DNA of 62,159 bases from an uncultured Acidimicrobiales bacterium (GCA_938009905.1 CALLGK010000021.1:1-62159); one strand, 5' to 3'. Counted from the stretch's first letter, positions 37,998 through 47,873 are shown. Notes: generated from the letters alone by a model not told the origin. A program made the numbers and translations.

Positions 37998-39245
37998 TTA
38001 ACCCTTTGGTGTTTCGTTCCAGGGCCCGCTGTCCATGCGGGGTTCCTTGGGAAGGCCGAGGACTCGCTCGCCGATGATGTTCTTCTGGACCTGGCTTGTG
38101 CCGGCGTAGATCGTGCCGGATCGGGCCATGAAGGCGCTGTGCTGAAGCGTGGCGGGAGTGTTGGGCACGCCAATGTCTGGTGCGCCCAGACCAGACGCGG
38201 TGGTGTCTCCGAACCCGATCATGGCGTCGGGGCCAATCACATTCATCAGCTCGTTGGTGACGTCGGAGTGGTAACTGCTCCAGAGCAGCTTGAACAAGGA
38301 AGACTCTGGCCCCGGTGGCTGATCGTTGAGGAACCGGGTGAGCGTTCGCATCCCGGCATAGCGCAGCAGCTCGACCCTGGTGTGGGCCTTGGCCAGCGTT
38401 TGGCGCACGAGAGGGTCATCGGTGAGCTCTCGCTTCACGCAGAGCTCTGTGAGTCGGTCGAGCTCCGCCCGGTAGCGGATGGGCGTGACGGTGGCGCCAA
38501 CGCCGCGCTCGAAGGCGAGGAGCTTGTTGGCCACGGCCCAGCCGTTGTTGACGTCGCCCACCACGTGATCTTTCGGGCAACGAGCATCTGAGAAGAACAC
38601 TTCGTTGAAGTGGTTGTCGCCTGCGATGTTCCTGATCGGCCGGAGTTCGACTCCTGGCTGGTCCATCGGCACAAGGAGGAACGTGATGCCCTGGTGCTTG
38701 GGGGAGTCGGGTGCGGTGCGAGCCAACACGAAGATCCAGTTTGCGTGCTGGCCTCCGGAGGTCCAGATCTTCTGGCCGTTGATGATCCACTCGTCGCCGT
38801 CGAGTTCGGCCCGGGTGCCGAGTCCGGCAAGGTCAGAGCCGGCACCGGGTTCGGAGTAGCCCTGACACCACACATGTTCGCCAGACAAGATCTTGGGGAT
38901 GAACGCTGCCTTCTGCTCGTCTGTGCCCATCGCGAGGATGGTGTTGCCGAGCATGCCGATGCTGAAGCCGTCGTTGCTGCCACCGGTTGGAGCTCCCCGT
39001 CGAGCGAACTCTTCGTGCAGGATCACGGTCTCGAGCGCCGTGAGACCCGCGCCGCCCACATCGGTTGGCCAGTTGAGCGCCAGCAGGTTGTTCTCCGACA
39101 AGATTGCTCGCCATCGAGTCTGGAACTCGTCGCGCTCGGCGCCCTCCATCGAGCCGATTCCGGCGAAGTCGTCAGGTAGGTGCTCGTTCAAGAACGTGCG
39201 GATGCGAGTCCGGAATTCAGAGGCCTCAGCTGGTCGAAGATCCAT
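37998..39245 (-). CDS. acyl-CoA dehydrogenase
   Basis: WCQGYSEPGAGSDLAGL, NGQKIWTSGGQHANWIFVLART, C-terminal GTSQVQKNIIGERVLGLP. Confidence 0.93.
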   Translation of the reverse strand: MDLRPAEASEFRTRIRTFLNEHLPDDFAGIGSMEGAERDEFQTRWRAILSENNLLALNWPTDVGGAGLTALETVILHEEFARRGAPTGGSNDGFSIGMLGNTILAMGTDEQKAAFIPKILSGEHVWCQGYSEPGAGSDLAGLGTRAELDGDEWIINGQKIWTSGGQHANWIFVLARTAPDSPKHQGITFLLVPMDQPGVELRPIRNIAGDNHFNEVFFSDARCPKDHVVGDVNNGWAVANKLLAFERGVGATVTPIRYRAELDRLTELCVKRELTDDPLVRQTLAKAHTRVELLRYAGMRTLTRFLNDQPPGPESSLFKLLWSSYHSDVTNELMNVIGPDAMIGFGDTTASGLGAPDIGVPNTPATLQHSAFMARSGTIYAGTSQVQKNIIGERVLGLPKEPRMDSGPWNETPKG

Positions 39246-39708
39246 GAGGTGGAAGTTAGTTGACCAAAAGCGGGAAGAACATTTCGGGTCAGATTCAGCT
39301 TGATCAGGTGGTCTGCGGCCGTCGTCCCCTGCTTGTGCACAGCATCTCTTCTAAATCCACAGCCCATCCTCTTTTGATCCACAAGGGGGTGTCTCTAGGT
39401 TGTCCTCAGCAGGTCAGCCCGGTCGGAGTCGGGGGCATGTTCGGGGCCAACGGCCCTTTAAGGATGTGAGCTGAGCGGCGGGGCGACCCGAGGTGACGCT
39501 TTCCCTCAACCCCTCGTTTCCGGCCGGCTGGCCCACCCCCGCAGCGCGTGGTCTCACGTGACGTTCAGTGCACGCCTTCGGGTGGTCGTTGGCGTATCCA
39601 AACGGGGTGTGCAGGCGCGAGAATTTGGTTGTTGCTGCATGTTGTGTAATTCGCGTCACGTGTTTTAGGGGCGGGGAGTGCACTTGTAGAGCCGATCTTG
39701 GAGAATCA

Positions 39709-39740
39709 TTGACATCGGCGTAATTACGATGGTGTAATAC
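39709..39740 (+). promoter_or_regulatory. putative nrdJ promoter
   Basis: TTGACA (39709-39714) and TGTAAT (39733-39738), 18-bp spacing, just upstream of NrdR-box-like sites. Confidence 0.45.
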
Positions 39741-39744
39741 CCGT

Positions 39745-39812
39745 CCACATCTTGTGCTCCGAACCCCATCCGGGGGACGGCGACACAACATCTTGTGGTC
39801 GCCCACATATTG
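39745..39812. promoter_or_regulatory. three NrdR-box-like sites upstream of nrdJ
   Basis: CCACATCTTG (39745-39754), CAACATCTTG (39786-39795), CCACATATTG (39803-39812), flanked by GTG/ACA-type half-sites; first two 41 bp apart. Confidence 0.75.
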
Positions 39813-40125
39813 TCAGCACGGCTCGCCAGTTCGACTGGATGCGGCGGTGGCGACGAATATCGGGTGATGCAGGGGGTTGCGTTGGTACGACATCACAGGG
39901 AAAAGCACCGCTATCTCGGATGAATTCCGGTGAATGCGGCGTTGTACCTAGTGGCACGTACAGGTTCTCGATGTGTGGGGCGTCAGACGGTTTCTCGAGC
40001 GGCACACAGCCCTGTTCTTCGTGAGCAGGCTGCGGTGGCGAGCGAGACGCAAGGGGGGTTCAGTGAACACACCACGTCTGACTCGCACGCCCCACGTTGC
40101 TCACAACGCAACGAGCTAGCAAGGC

Positions 40126-40161
40126 AACGCAATCAACTCGAATAACGCAATCAACTCGAAT
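40126..40161. repeat. perfect 18-bp tandem direct repeat in nrdJ leader
   Basis: AACGCAATCAACTCGAAT x2. Confidence 0.97.
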
Positions 40162-40266
40162 ACAGAAACCACCCGCTACAGAAATTTCTGACCGGCACAT
40201 CCTCTTGGAGAACGCCAAGCCACCGGCGGCGGCGCAACCGATCAGATCCCTCAACAGGAGAACTCA

Positions 40267-43119
40267 ATGGCTTTGGCCCCCGAGACGATCGACCTCACTT
40301 CCGGAACGCCCGGAATCGGTCTTCGTCGCACGTTCACGACACCCGGCACTCATCCGTTCGACACCGTGACGTGGGAAAAGCGCGACGCTCGCATCAGTAA
40401 CTGGAAGACCGGCGAAGTCGCCTTCGAACAACTCGGTGTCGAAGTGCCGAGTACCTGGTCAGTCAACGCCACCAACATTTTGGCGCAGAAGTACTTCCGA
40501 GGAACGCTCAACACTAACGAGCGCGAAACCTCGCTCAAGCAGGTCGTGAACCGCGTGGTCGACACCATCACCACCTGGGGCACCGAGGGTGGCTACTTCG
40601 TGTCAGACGAAGAAGCAGCGATCTTCTCCGATGAGCTCAAATACCTCATCATCCACCAGAAGGGTGCGTTCAACTCACCGGTGTGGTTCAACATCGGTGT
40701 GAAGGGCGTGCCTCAGCAGGCATCGGCCTGCTTCATCCTGTCGGTCGAAGACAAGATGGACGCCATCCTCAACTGGTACGTCGAAGAGGGCACCATCTTC
40801 AAGGGCGGATCCGGCGCCGGTATCAACCTCTCTCGCATCCGCTCGTCAGCCGAGCTGCTCAAGGGCGGCGGCACCGCTTCCGGTCCCGTCAGCTTCATGC
40901 GTGGCGCCGACTCCTCAGCGGGCACCATCAAGTCGGGCGGCAAGACCCGCCGGGCCGCCAAGATGGTCATGCTCGACATCGATCACCCCGACATCGAAGA
41001 GTTCATCTGGTGCAAGTCCGTCGAAGAGCGCAAGGCTCGTGTGCTTCGCGAAGCTGGCTTCGACATGGACCTCGACGGCGCAGACAGCCACTCGATCCAG
41101 TACCAGAACGCCAACAATTCGGTCCGTGTCACCGACGAGTTCATGACCGCCGTCGAAAACGACGACGACTGGGACCTCGTGGCTCGCACCACCGGCGAGG
41201 TTGTGCGCACCGTCAAGGCCCGCGACCTGATGCGTCAGTTCGCCCAGTCCACCTGGGAGTGCGCCGACCCCGGCATGCAGTACGACTCCACGATCAACCG
41301 CTGGCACACCTCGGCGAACACCGGCAAGATCAACGGCTCGAACCCCTGCTCGGAATACATGCACCTCGACAACTCGGCGTGCAACCTGGCGAGCCTCAAC
41401 CTGCTCACCTTCCTCAACGACGACGACACCTTCGACGTTGACGGCTTCATGTCCGGTGTCGAGGCCTTCTTCACCGCTCAAGAGATTCTCGTCGGCCGGG
41501 CCGACTACCCAACCGATCCCATCGGTGAGACCTCACGCAACTTCCGCCAGCTCGGTCTCGGCTACGCCAACATCGGCGCTCTGCTGATGAACCTCGGCCT
41601 TCCCTACGACTCAGACGAAGGTCGGGCCTATGCCGCCGCCATCACCTCGCTGATGACCGGCCACGCCTACTACACCTCGGCCAAGACCTCGGCCCGTATG
41701 GGTCCGCACGCTGGCTACGCCGAAAACGAAGAGCACATGCTCCGAGTGCTCCGTCAGCATCAAGAGGCAAACGCGTCGATCGACGAAGAGCTGGCTCCGA
41801 CCGATCTGCTCACCGCAGCTCAGGAATCGTGGGACCGCACCGTCGAGCTGGCACCGGTCGTGGGTGTTCGTAACGCGCAGGCCACCGTGCTGGCGCCAAC
41901 GGGCACCATCGGCCTGCTGATGGACTGTGACACCACGGGCATCGAGCCAGACCTTGGTCTGTGCAAGATGAAGAAGCTGGTGGGCGGCGGCACGATGATG
42001 ATCGTCAACCAGTCGGTGCCACGGGCTCTTCGTCGTCTCGGCTATGACGAGACCGCCGTCGAGGCCATCACCGCCTACATCGACGAGAACAAGACCATCC
42101 TCGGCGCCCCCGGTCTCCACCCAGACCACGTCGCCGTGTTTGCGTGCTCGATGGGCGACAACCCCATCCACTACCTCGGCCACGTCAAGATGATGGCGGC
42201 CGTCCAGCCGTTCATCTCGGGCGCCATCTCCAAGACCGTCAACATGCCAGAAGACGTCTCGGTCGAAGATGTGGAGCAGCTCCACATCGACGCCTGGAAG
42301 ATGGGCGTAAAGGCCATCGCCATCTACCGCGATAACTGCAAGGTGGCCCAGCCGCTCAGCATGGCCAAGAAGGACGACGACTCCGCAGACGACGATGCTG
42401 TTGATGCAACCGTCGCAGCAGCCGTCGCCCCGGTCACCGAGATTGTCGAGAAGGTTGTCTACAAGCCGGTCCGCGAGAAGCTTCCTCGTAACCGCCGTAG
42501 CCGCACCTTCGACTTCCGGGTTGCCGACTGCAAGGGCTTCGTCACCGTCGGCGAGTACGACGATGGCCGTCCTGGCGAGGTGTTCCTCCGGGTGTCAAAG
42601 CAGGGCTCGACCCTCGCCGGCATCATGGATGCGCTCGCCATCAGCATCAGCCACGGTCTGCAGTACGGCGTGCCGCTGCGCACCTACGTAGAGACCTTCA
42701 CCGGAATGCGCTTCGAGCCAGCCGGCATGACCGACGATCCCGACATCCGGATCTCCACCTCGATCATGGACTATCTCTTCCGCAAGCTTGCCGTGCTCTA
42801 TATGGAGCCAGCCGAGCGGTCGCAAATGGGCATCTTCACCACCGGTGAGCGCACCCAGCAGACGCTGCCTGGTGTCGACGAGACCGTCACCGTGCAGGGC
42901 CAAGAGATGGCGTCTGATCCTCCTTCGGTCGATTCGGCCGACGAGATCGTTGCCAAGATCGAAGCTGCTGAGGCTGCACCGGCTCAGGCCGCTGCTCCTG
43001 TCGAGCAGGCCATGACCGATCCAGACGCTCCGCTCTGTATGCAGTGCGGTGTCACGATGAATCGTTCTGGCAGCTGCCACGCCTGCCCAAGCTGTGGCAA
43101 CACGAGCGGCTGTAGCTAG
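40267..43119 (+). CDS. nrdJ: vitamin B12-dependent (class II) ribonucleotide reductase
   Basis: YFRGTLN, NPCSEYMHLDNSACNLASLNL, C-terminal CMQCGVTMNRSGSCHACPSCGNTSGCS. Confidence 0.95.
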   Translation: MALAPETIDLTSGTPGIGLRRTFTTPGTHPFDTVTWEKRDARISNWKTGEVAFEQLGVEVPSTWSVNATNILAQKYFRGTLNTNERETSLKQVVNRVVDTITTWGTEGGYFVSDEEAAIFSDELKYLIIHQKGAFNSPVWFNIGVKGVPQQASACFILSVEDKMDAILNWYVEEGTIFKGGSGAGINLSRIRSSAELLKGGGTASGPVSFMRGADSSAGTIKSGGKTRRAAKMVMLDIDHPDIEEFIWCKSVEERKARVLREAGFDMDLDGADSHSIQYQNANNSVRVTDEFMTAVENDDDWDLVARTTGEVVRTVKARDLMRQFAQSTWECADPGMQYDSTINRWHTSANTGKINGSNPCSEYMHLDNSACNLASLNLLTFLNDDDTFDVDGFMSGVEAFFTAQEILVGRADYPTDPIGETSRNFRQLGLGYANIGALLMNLGLPYDSDEGRAYAAAITSLMTGHAYYTSAKTSARMGPHAGYAENEEHMLRVLRQHQEANASIDEELAPTDLLTAAQESWDRTVELAPVVGVRNAQATVLAPTGTIGLLMDCDTTGIEPDLGLCKMKKLVGGGTMMIVNQSVPRALRRLGYDETAVEAITAYIDENKTILGAPGLHPDHVAVFACSMGDNPIHYLGHVKMMAAVQPFISGAISKTVNMPEDVSVEDVEQLHIDAWKMGVKAIAIYRDNCKVAQPLSMAKKDDDSADDDAVDATVAAAVAPVTEIVEKVVYKPVREKLPRNRRSRTFDFRVADCKGFVTVGEYDDGRPGEVFLRVSKQGSTLAGIMDALAISISHGLQYGVPLRTYVETFTGMRFEPAGMTDDPDIRISTSIMDYLFRKLAVLYMEPAERSQMGIFTTGERTQQTLPGVDETVTVQGQEMASDPPSVDSADEIVAKIEAAEAAPAQAAAPVEQAMTDPDAPLCMQCGVTMNRSGSCHACPSCGNTSGCS

Positions 43120-43147
43120 CTAACAAGACAGCACAGGTACGCAAGAG

Positions 43148-43184
43148 CCCCGGCACCAACAGGTGCCGGGGTTTCTGCTTTTTG
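43148..43184 (+). terminator. intrinsic terminator of nrdJ
   Basis: CCCCGGCACC-AACA-GGTGCCGGGG-TTTCTGCTTTTT. Confidence 0.95.
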
Positions 43185-43192
43185 CGTGCGGC

Positions 43193-43846
43193 TTACCAGC
43201 CGTTCCAGTGCACGAAGTCGTCCATGGGTTTGCGGGCTCCACGTTTGAAGTCGGTGCCGATGGTGTGGGCCACGGGGATGAGCGCCACTTGCTGGATGTC
43301 GGCAAACGGGATGCCAAGGATGTCCGCCACCTCTTCCTCAGCGGTGAGGTGCACCGTCGTCCAGCACGTGCCGAGGCCGCGGACGCGCCCAGCCAGCATG
43401 AAACTCCACGTCGCTTGAATCACCGAGCCCCATCGCAGCGCTTGCATGGTTGCCGGTGCACCATCAAGCCGGCCGCTGATGCAGGGCACAAGCACTGCCG
43501 GGATCTCGGGAAAGTTGTCGGCAAGGTGCCGGGCCGACTCCATCATGCGGAGCCACGCAGCCCGCGCCGTCGGGTCTGGCTCGTTGGCTGCAGCCGCATC
43601 GAGATAGTCGTCGGTCACTAGCCCGTTCCACACTCGCTTGTACACCTCGCCAACGCGGCCGCATTGCTCTCGGTCGGTCGACACCACGAAGTGCCAATCT
43701 TGTCGGAGCGATCCGGTTGGCGCTTGCAACGACAACTCCAGACACTGGTTGAGCAGCTCAGGATCGACCTCGCGCTCGAAGTCGAGTCGGCGGCGAACGG
43801 ATCTGGTTGTGGCGAGCATCTCGTCTGGCGTCATGTCGAGCAGCAT
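43193..43846 (-). CDS. nitroreductase family protein
   Basis: TTRSVRRRLDFEREVDPELLNQCLELSLQAPTGSLRQDWHFVV. Confidence 0.88.
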   Translation of the reverse strand: MLLDMTPDEMLATTRSVRRRLDFEREVDPELLNQCLELSLQAPTGSLRQDWHFVVSTDREQCGRVGEVYKRVWNGLVTDDYLDAAAANEPDPTARAAWLRMMESARHLADNFPEIPAVLVPCISGRLDGAPATMQALRWGSVIQATWSFMLAGRVRGLGTCWTTVHLTAEEEVADILGIPFADIQQVALIPVAHTIGTDFKRGARKPMDDFVHWNGW

Positions 43847-44142
43847 TCGCCGAGTCTGGCACGGAGCCGTGGTGGTGTGTCGACCGCCACAATCTGACGG
43901 CGGTCGTTCGATTTGTGGGTTAGGGATGTTCGTTTCCCGCGGGTAACTCTCAAGATTCTTTTGCGCACCGATCGGGCGACGATTCCCGGCAGTAGAGGGA
44001 TGTAAGCGTTTTCACGATCCCACAGGTCATGTTTCGATTCTCGGTCGACCGTTGTTCGGTTGAGGACAGCCCTTTGTGCCCCGCTAGCGTGATGGTTCAG
44101 CTCGTCGTGAGTCCCACGTCGAGACAAAGAAGGAAAAGCGCA

Positions 44143-44343
44143 ATGCCTACAGGTTCAGTCAAGTTCTTCAACAGTGAGAAGGGCTACGGCTTCATCTCCC
44201 AGCCCGAAGGTGATGACATCTTCGTGCACTACAGCAACATCGAGGGCAGCGGCTACCGCTCGCTTGATGAGGGAAACACCGTCGAGTTTGAGATCGCTCC
44301 CGGACGTAAGGGCCCAGAGGCCGTCAACGTCCGCGTCGTCTGA
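44143..44343 (+). CDS. cold-shock domain protein
   Basis: [32 protein letters not shown]. Confidence 0.96.
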   Translation: MPTGSVKFFNSEKGYGFISQPEGDDIFVHYSNIEGSGYRSLDEGNTVEFEIAPGRKGPEAVNVRVV

Positions 44344-44388
44344 TTAATTGCTCGGGCTTCACGGCCTGATCAACATTGACGTGACAAT

Positions 44389-44414
44389 GGGCTGAGCCGC
44401 GGCGGGCTCAGCCC
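44389..44414 (+). terminator. terminator hairpin after csp
   Basis: GGGCTGAGCC-GCGGC-GGGCTCAGCCC followed by a C/T-rich tract. Confidence 0.8.
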
Positions 44415-44557
44415 CCGTCTCGTTTCCTCACGAGGGAACGGTCGACGGTAACGAGGGCGCCGATCCCGGGCGTCCAAGCTCCGCCTCCAGGCCTACGCCT
44501 GACATGTGGCTGCGCCCCGCTGTGCCTCATCCGGCCGGGCAGCAGGTGCGAGAAGCG

Positions 44558-45784
44558 CTACTCGGCGAGTGAATCAGCCGAACGAGAATCAGTTGCTGGT
44601 GCAGGTCCGATGCCTGCGCCTTCGTCGTTTTGGGCCTCGACCAGAACAGCCTCGTCAACGAAGGCTTTGTCCTCGACCAGCGCAGGTTCTTCAGACGGCG
44701 TTGTCTCGTCATCAACTGCTGTCTCTTCAACGGCCACGGTGTCTTCAACAACCACGGTGTCGGCCAGGACGTCGTCAGCGACCGGGTCTGTCACGTCTGT
44801 GTCTGTCAGCTCTGTGTCTGTCAGTTCTGTGTCTGTCAGCTCTGTGTCTGCCAGCCCTGCGTCAGCGATCGACGCCTCTGACTCGAACACGTCGCTGAGG
44901 TCGACCGAGTCGCTCACGGCGCCGCTGCTCTGGGCGTCGTCGGCTCCTCCGGCTGATCCGGCGAAGCCCGAACTCGTGTCGGTGTCTGGCTCTTCGGTCG
45001 TTGTCCCCTCAACCTGCGTTGTTGGAGTGGAGGTCGTCTCGGCTTCGGTGGTGACCGCATCTGGATCAGAGGTCGCAACCACGGTTGTGCTCGTGGCGTC
45101 GGTGGTATCGACGTCGACGGTTGTGCTCTCAGATGTTGATGTTTCGCTGCCAGTGACTTCGGGTTGCGTGGTAGTTGGCCCGTCGCTGGATGGTGCCGCT
45201 ACTTCGCCTTCGATCGTCGTGGTGGCTTGTTCTTCGGTGGCCGTGGACTCGACAGGCTGTGATGAGGCAACGATCGTCGGTTCCACCGTGGTGACATCGG
45301 GCGTCGACGGTGTGGTTTCTTCGGAGTCTGGATCGTCGCCGGTGTCGCTCACGGTTGTGGCAGACGAGTCGGAACCGTCGACCGCCTCGCTGTCGGCAAC
45401 GGTTGTTTCCGAGGACGGAGTCGTCGTTGCTGGGGTGGTCGGTGCTTCGGCGTCGACCTGCGAGCTTGTGGCGCTGCCGGCTCGAGCGCCTTCTGACCCA
45501 GTCGCGCCCGTGTCTGCCTCTGTGGTGGGTGCTGATTGGCCAACCACAATCGTTGGGTTCGGGGCGTCGGACGGTGCCGGTGTCTGGGCGTCGTCACCGC
45601 TTGCGACTTCGTCGCCAGGCTGCACGGTGGTTGACGCCGCGAGCGGACTGAGATCGCCGTTCGCCCGAACCTCCATCGCCCGGTAGGCGAGCGGGCCAGC
45701 AACGAGGGCGGCCGAGACGGTCGAGAGTGCGAGCGCGAGAAGCAGTCTCGGCGACTTCACAAGATCGAAGAACGACGTCAACAT
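44558..45784 (-). CDS. membrane-anchored mucin-like Ser/Thr/Asp/Glu-rich low-complexity protein
   Basis: N-terminal TM SPRLLLALALSTVSAALVAGPLAY; remainder S/T/D/E/A-rich with TDTEL repeats. Confidence 0.7.
   Translation of the reverse strand: MLTSFFDLVKSPRLLLALALSTVSAALVAGPLAYRAMEVRANGDLSPLAASTTVQPGDEVASGDDAQTPAPSDAPNPTIVVGQSAPTTEADTGATGSEGARAGSATSSQVDAEAPTTPATTTPSSETTVADSEAVDGSDSSATTVSDTGDDPDSEETTPSTPDVTTVEPTIVASSQPVESTATEEQATTTIEGEVAAPSSDGPTTTQPEVTGSETSTSESTTVDVDTTDATSTTVVATSDPDAVTTEAETTSTPTTQVEGTTTEEPDTDTSSGFAGSAGGADDAQSSGAVSDSVDLSDVFESEASIADAGLADTELTDTELTDTELTDTDVTDPVADDVLADTVVVEDTVAVEETAVDDETTPSEEPALVEDKAFVDEAVLVEAQNDEGAGIGPAPATDSRSADSLAE
44796..44855 (-). repeat. four 15-bp tandem repeats inside CDS
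   Basis: tctgtgtctgtcagc x4 on + strand, encoding (TDTEL)n on -. Confidence 0.95.
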
Positions 45785-46077
45785 CTACCCCTGCCCACGA
45801 ACGAGAAACCCGTGCGCTCCCACAGCTGTTTCTAGTCAAAAACCGCTGCTATTGAGGGCAAACGGGTGGTTTCACCCACCGAGATTGGAGCGACGGCAGA
45901 ACGATCCGCACGCTGCGTGCTCAGGCGGTGACGGGCCGGGTTGAAACTGCCGGAATCAGTGAGATATCTCACTGTGGAATGAGGTAGTCGCATGCGCCAA
46001 CGTGATAGAACGTCAGCGTTTCCCCGGTCTGGGTCCGGCGCGGGCACTGGCCGGGGAAACGTCCCAATTCGTGGGCG

Positions 46078-47223
46078 TTACGGGCGCAGCAGCTTGCGGT
46101 ACACGTCGGCCGCCCGACCAAGCTCGGCGATGTCGACCCACTCGACCGCCTTGTGAGCCTGGTCGATTGAGCCGGGACCAAACAGCGTTTTCTCGGCTGG
46201 CATCTCGATGTAGGCGAGCGCATTCGATCCGTACGTTGCGGTTTCGGGCTGCGAATCAGCGAGCTGGCTGAGTTCGTTGATGAGCGCGCCTGCTGGGTCT
46301 TCATAGAACGCGGCGGACCCTCGGCCATAGGCCAGGTCGACCACAACGTCGACCGGCGCGGCCGCTGCCTCAACGATCTCTTTCAAGGCAACAAACAGCT
46401 CGGCCGGGTCTTCCCCAGGGGCCGTTCGACGACCGGCGTAGAGCGTGCAGCAATCAGGAATGATGTTGCGAGCGACACCACCCTTGATCTCGGTGATCGA
46501 CAAGGTGCCGGGCCCCACCGCAGTGGTGCCACCAAGATCTTGCAGACGCTGATGCTCAGCATCGAGCGCATCGATGATTCGCCCCGCAGCTGAAATGGCA
46601 TTGGCCCCAAGGTGCGGTTTCGATGAGTGGGCGGCAACACCGTTCACGGTGATCTCAAGGCCAAGCGCTCCCTTGTGGCCGTGCACGGCAGCACACAGTG
46701 TCGGCTCGGCGATGATGAGCTGGTCAATGCCGAGACCGGTTTCTCCCACCCAGCGCCGGAAGGCATTGGCACCGATCAAACCTCCGACTTCCTCGGAGAT
46801 GGTGCCGACCAGCCAGACGTTTGGCCCTGGCCCGTTGTCGGCCAACAGTTCTTCGAGCACTGCCATCACGACCGCAAAGGTGGCCTTGGTATCGACCGAG
46901 CCGCGCCCGTACACCCGGTCGTCTTCGATCCGCCCGTCGAACGGGTCATCGGTCATGTGTTCGACCGAGACGGTGTCGAGGTGGGCGTCGATCACGATGG
47001 TCTTGTCGTGTTGACCTTCGAAGTGGGCGTACACGTTGGGGCGACCCGGCAAGGCTTCGTCGAGCACGACCGAGGCTCCAAGCGCTTCTGTCCGGTCGGC
47101 CAAGAAGTGGGCCAGTTCGGTTTCGCCGTCATCCCCGGACATTGGCCCAGCCTGAAGCGGGTTCACGCTTGGGATGCGGACAAGTTCGCTGACTCGCTTG
47201 GCAATATCGAGTGTCGTGACCAT
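46078..47223 (-). CDS. M20-family metallopeptidase (ArgE/DapE/ACY1-like)
   Basis: DAHLDTVSVEHM, YGRGSVDTKATFAVVMAVLEELL, SEEVGGLIGA, AHSSKPHLGANAI. Confidence 0.9.
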   Translation of the reverse strand: MVTTLDIAKRVSELVRIPSVNPLQAGPMSGDDGETELAHFLADRTEALGASVVLDEALPGRPNVYAHFEGQHDKTIVIDAHLDTVSVEHMTDDPFDGRIEDDRVYGRGSVDTKATFAVVMAVLEELLADNGPGPNVWLVGTISEEVGGLIGANAFRRWVGETGLGIDQLIIAEPTLCAAVHGHKGALGLEITVNGVAAHSSKPHLGANAISAAGRIIDALDAEHQRLQDLGGTTAVGPGTLSITEIKGGVARNIIPDCCTLYAGRRTAPGEDPAELFVALKEIVEAAAAPVDVVVDLAYGRGSAAFYEDPAGALINELSQLADSQPETATYGSNALAYIEMPAEKTLFGPGSIDQAHKAVEWVDIAELGRAADVYRKLLRP

Positions 47224-47277
47224 CTGCTGACGTTAGATCGCAGGAGCAACGGGCGCCCGTTGACCTACGCTTCCTGC

Positions 47278-47850
47278 ATGACGAGCTCGGGTGATGTCGC
47301 ATCTAAAAAGGACGCTCTCCGAGCGCGAGCGAAGAGAAACAGAGCCGACCTGCAGATCGATCATCGTCGGATCCAAGTGGGACTTGCCCGGTTCCTTGCC
47401 ACGGCGCCAGCCGGTTGGATCGTCGGATTTTCGGCGCTGGCAGGCGAGCCGGATCTTGCACCGGTGTTGGCCGGAACGGTCGATGACGATCTCGGTCCCT
47501 TTGCACTCACGCGCACGCCCGAATCGGGCTTCGATCTCACGGTGCACCCTGCTGACTCCGAAAGCGAAACGCACCGATACGGGTTTCAGCAGCCGGTTGC
47601 CGACAGTGCGCGAGTCGCCGATGTCGAGATCTCGGTCGTGCTCGTGCCCGGCTTGGCGTTCGATCGCTCGGGCGGCCGGCTTGGTTTTGGGGCCGGCTAC
47701 TACGACCGCTTCCTGGGCCGACTCGATCGGTCGGTCTTGCGCATTGGAGTGTCCGACGGGTTTGTTGTCGACAACGTTCCAACCGATGAACACGACGTGC
47801 CTATGACGCACCTGGCGACAGAGATCGGCGTCGTAGCGCTGCCGCTCTGA
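47278..47850 (+). CDS. 5-formyltetrahydrofolate cyclo-ligase
   Basis: VPGLAFDRSGGRLGFGAGYYDRFL; ATG at 47278 (the 46627 extension is antisense to the M20 gene). Confidence 0.93.
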   Translation: MTSSGDVASKKDALRARAKRNRADLQIDHRRIQVGLARFLATAPAGWIVGFSALAGEPDLAPVLAGTVDDDLGPFALTRTPESGFDLTVHPADSESETHRYGFQQPVADSARVADVEISVVLVPGLAFDRSGGRLGFGAGYYDRFLGRLDRSVLRIGVSDGFVVDNVPTDEHDVPMTHLATEIGVVALPL

Positions 47851-47873
47851 CGTTCGCAGCGTCTGCCCCAGTG

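Noticed and set aside
39246-39700. SRP/6S/other known ncRNA in the GC-rich region upstream of nrdJ
   Set aside because: No diagnostic conserved motif recognised; needs an Rfam scan.
39813-40266. Definite cobalamin riboswitch in the nrdJ leader
   Set aside because: Some G-rich/GGTGAA words are suggestive, but no convincing B12 box could be found by eye, so it is reported only as a structured leader.
44610-45686. 358-aa plus-strand Ser/Thr/Val-rich ORF
   Set aside because: Antisense of the 44558-45784 gene, which has a credible TM start; both are low complexity, so the choice is probable rather than certain.
46627-47277. N-terminal extension of the 5-formyl-THF cyclo-ligase ORF
   Set aside because: Antisense to the M20 peptidase; the conserved protein starts at ATG 47278.
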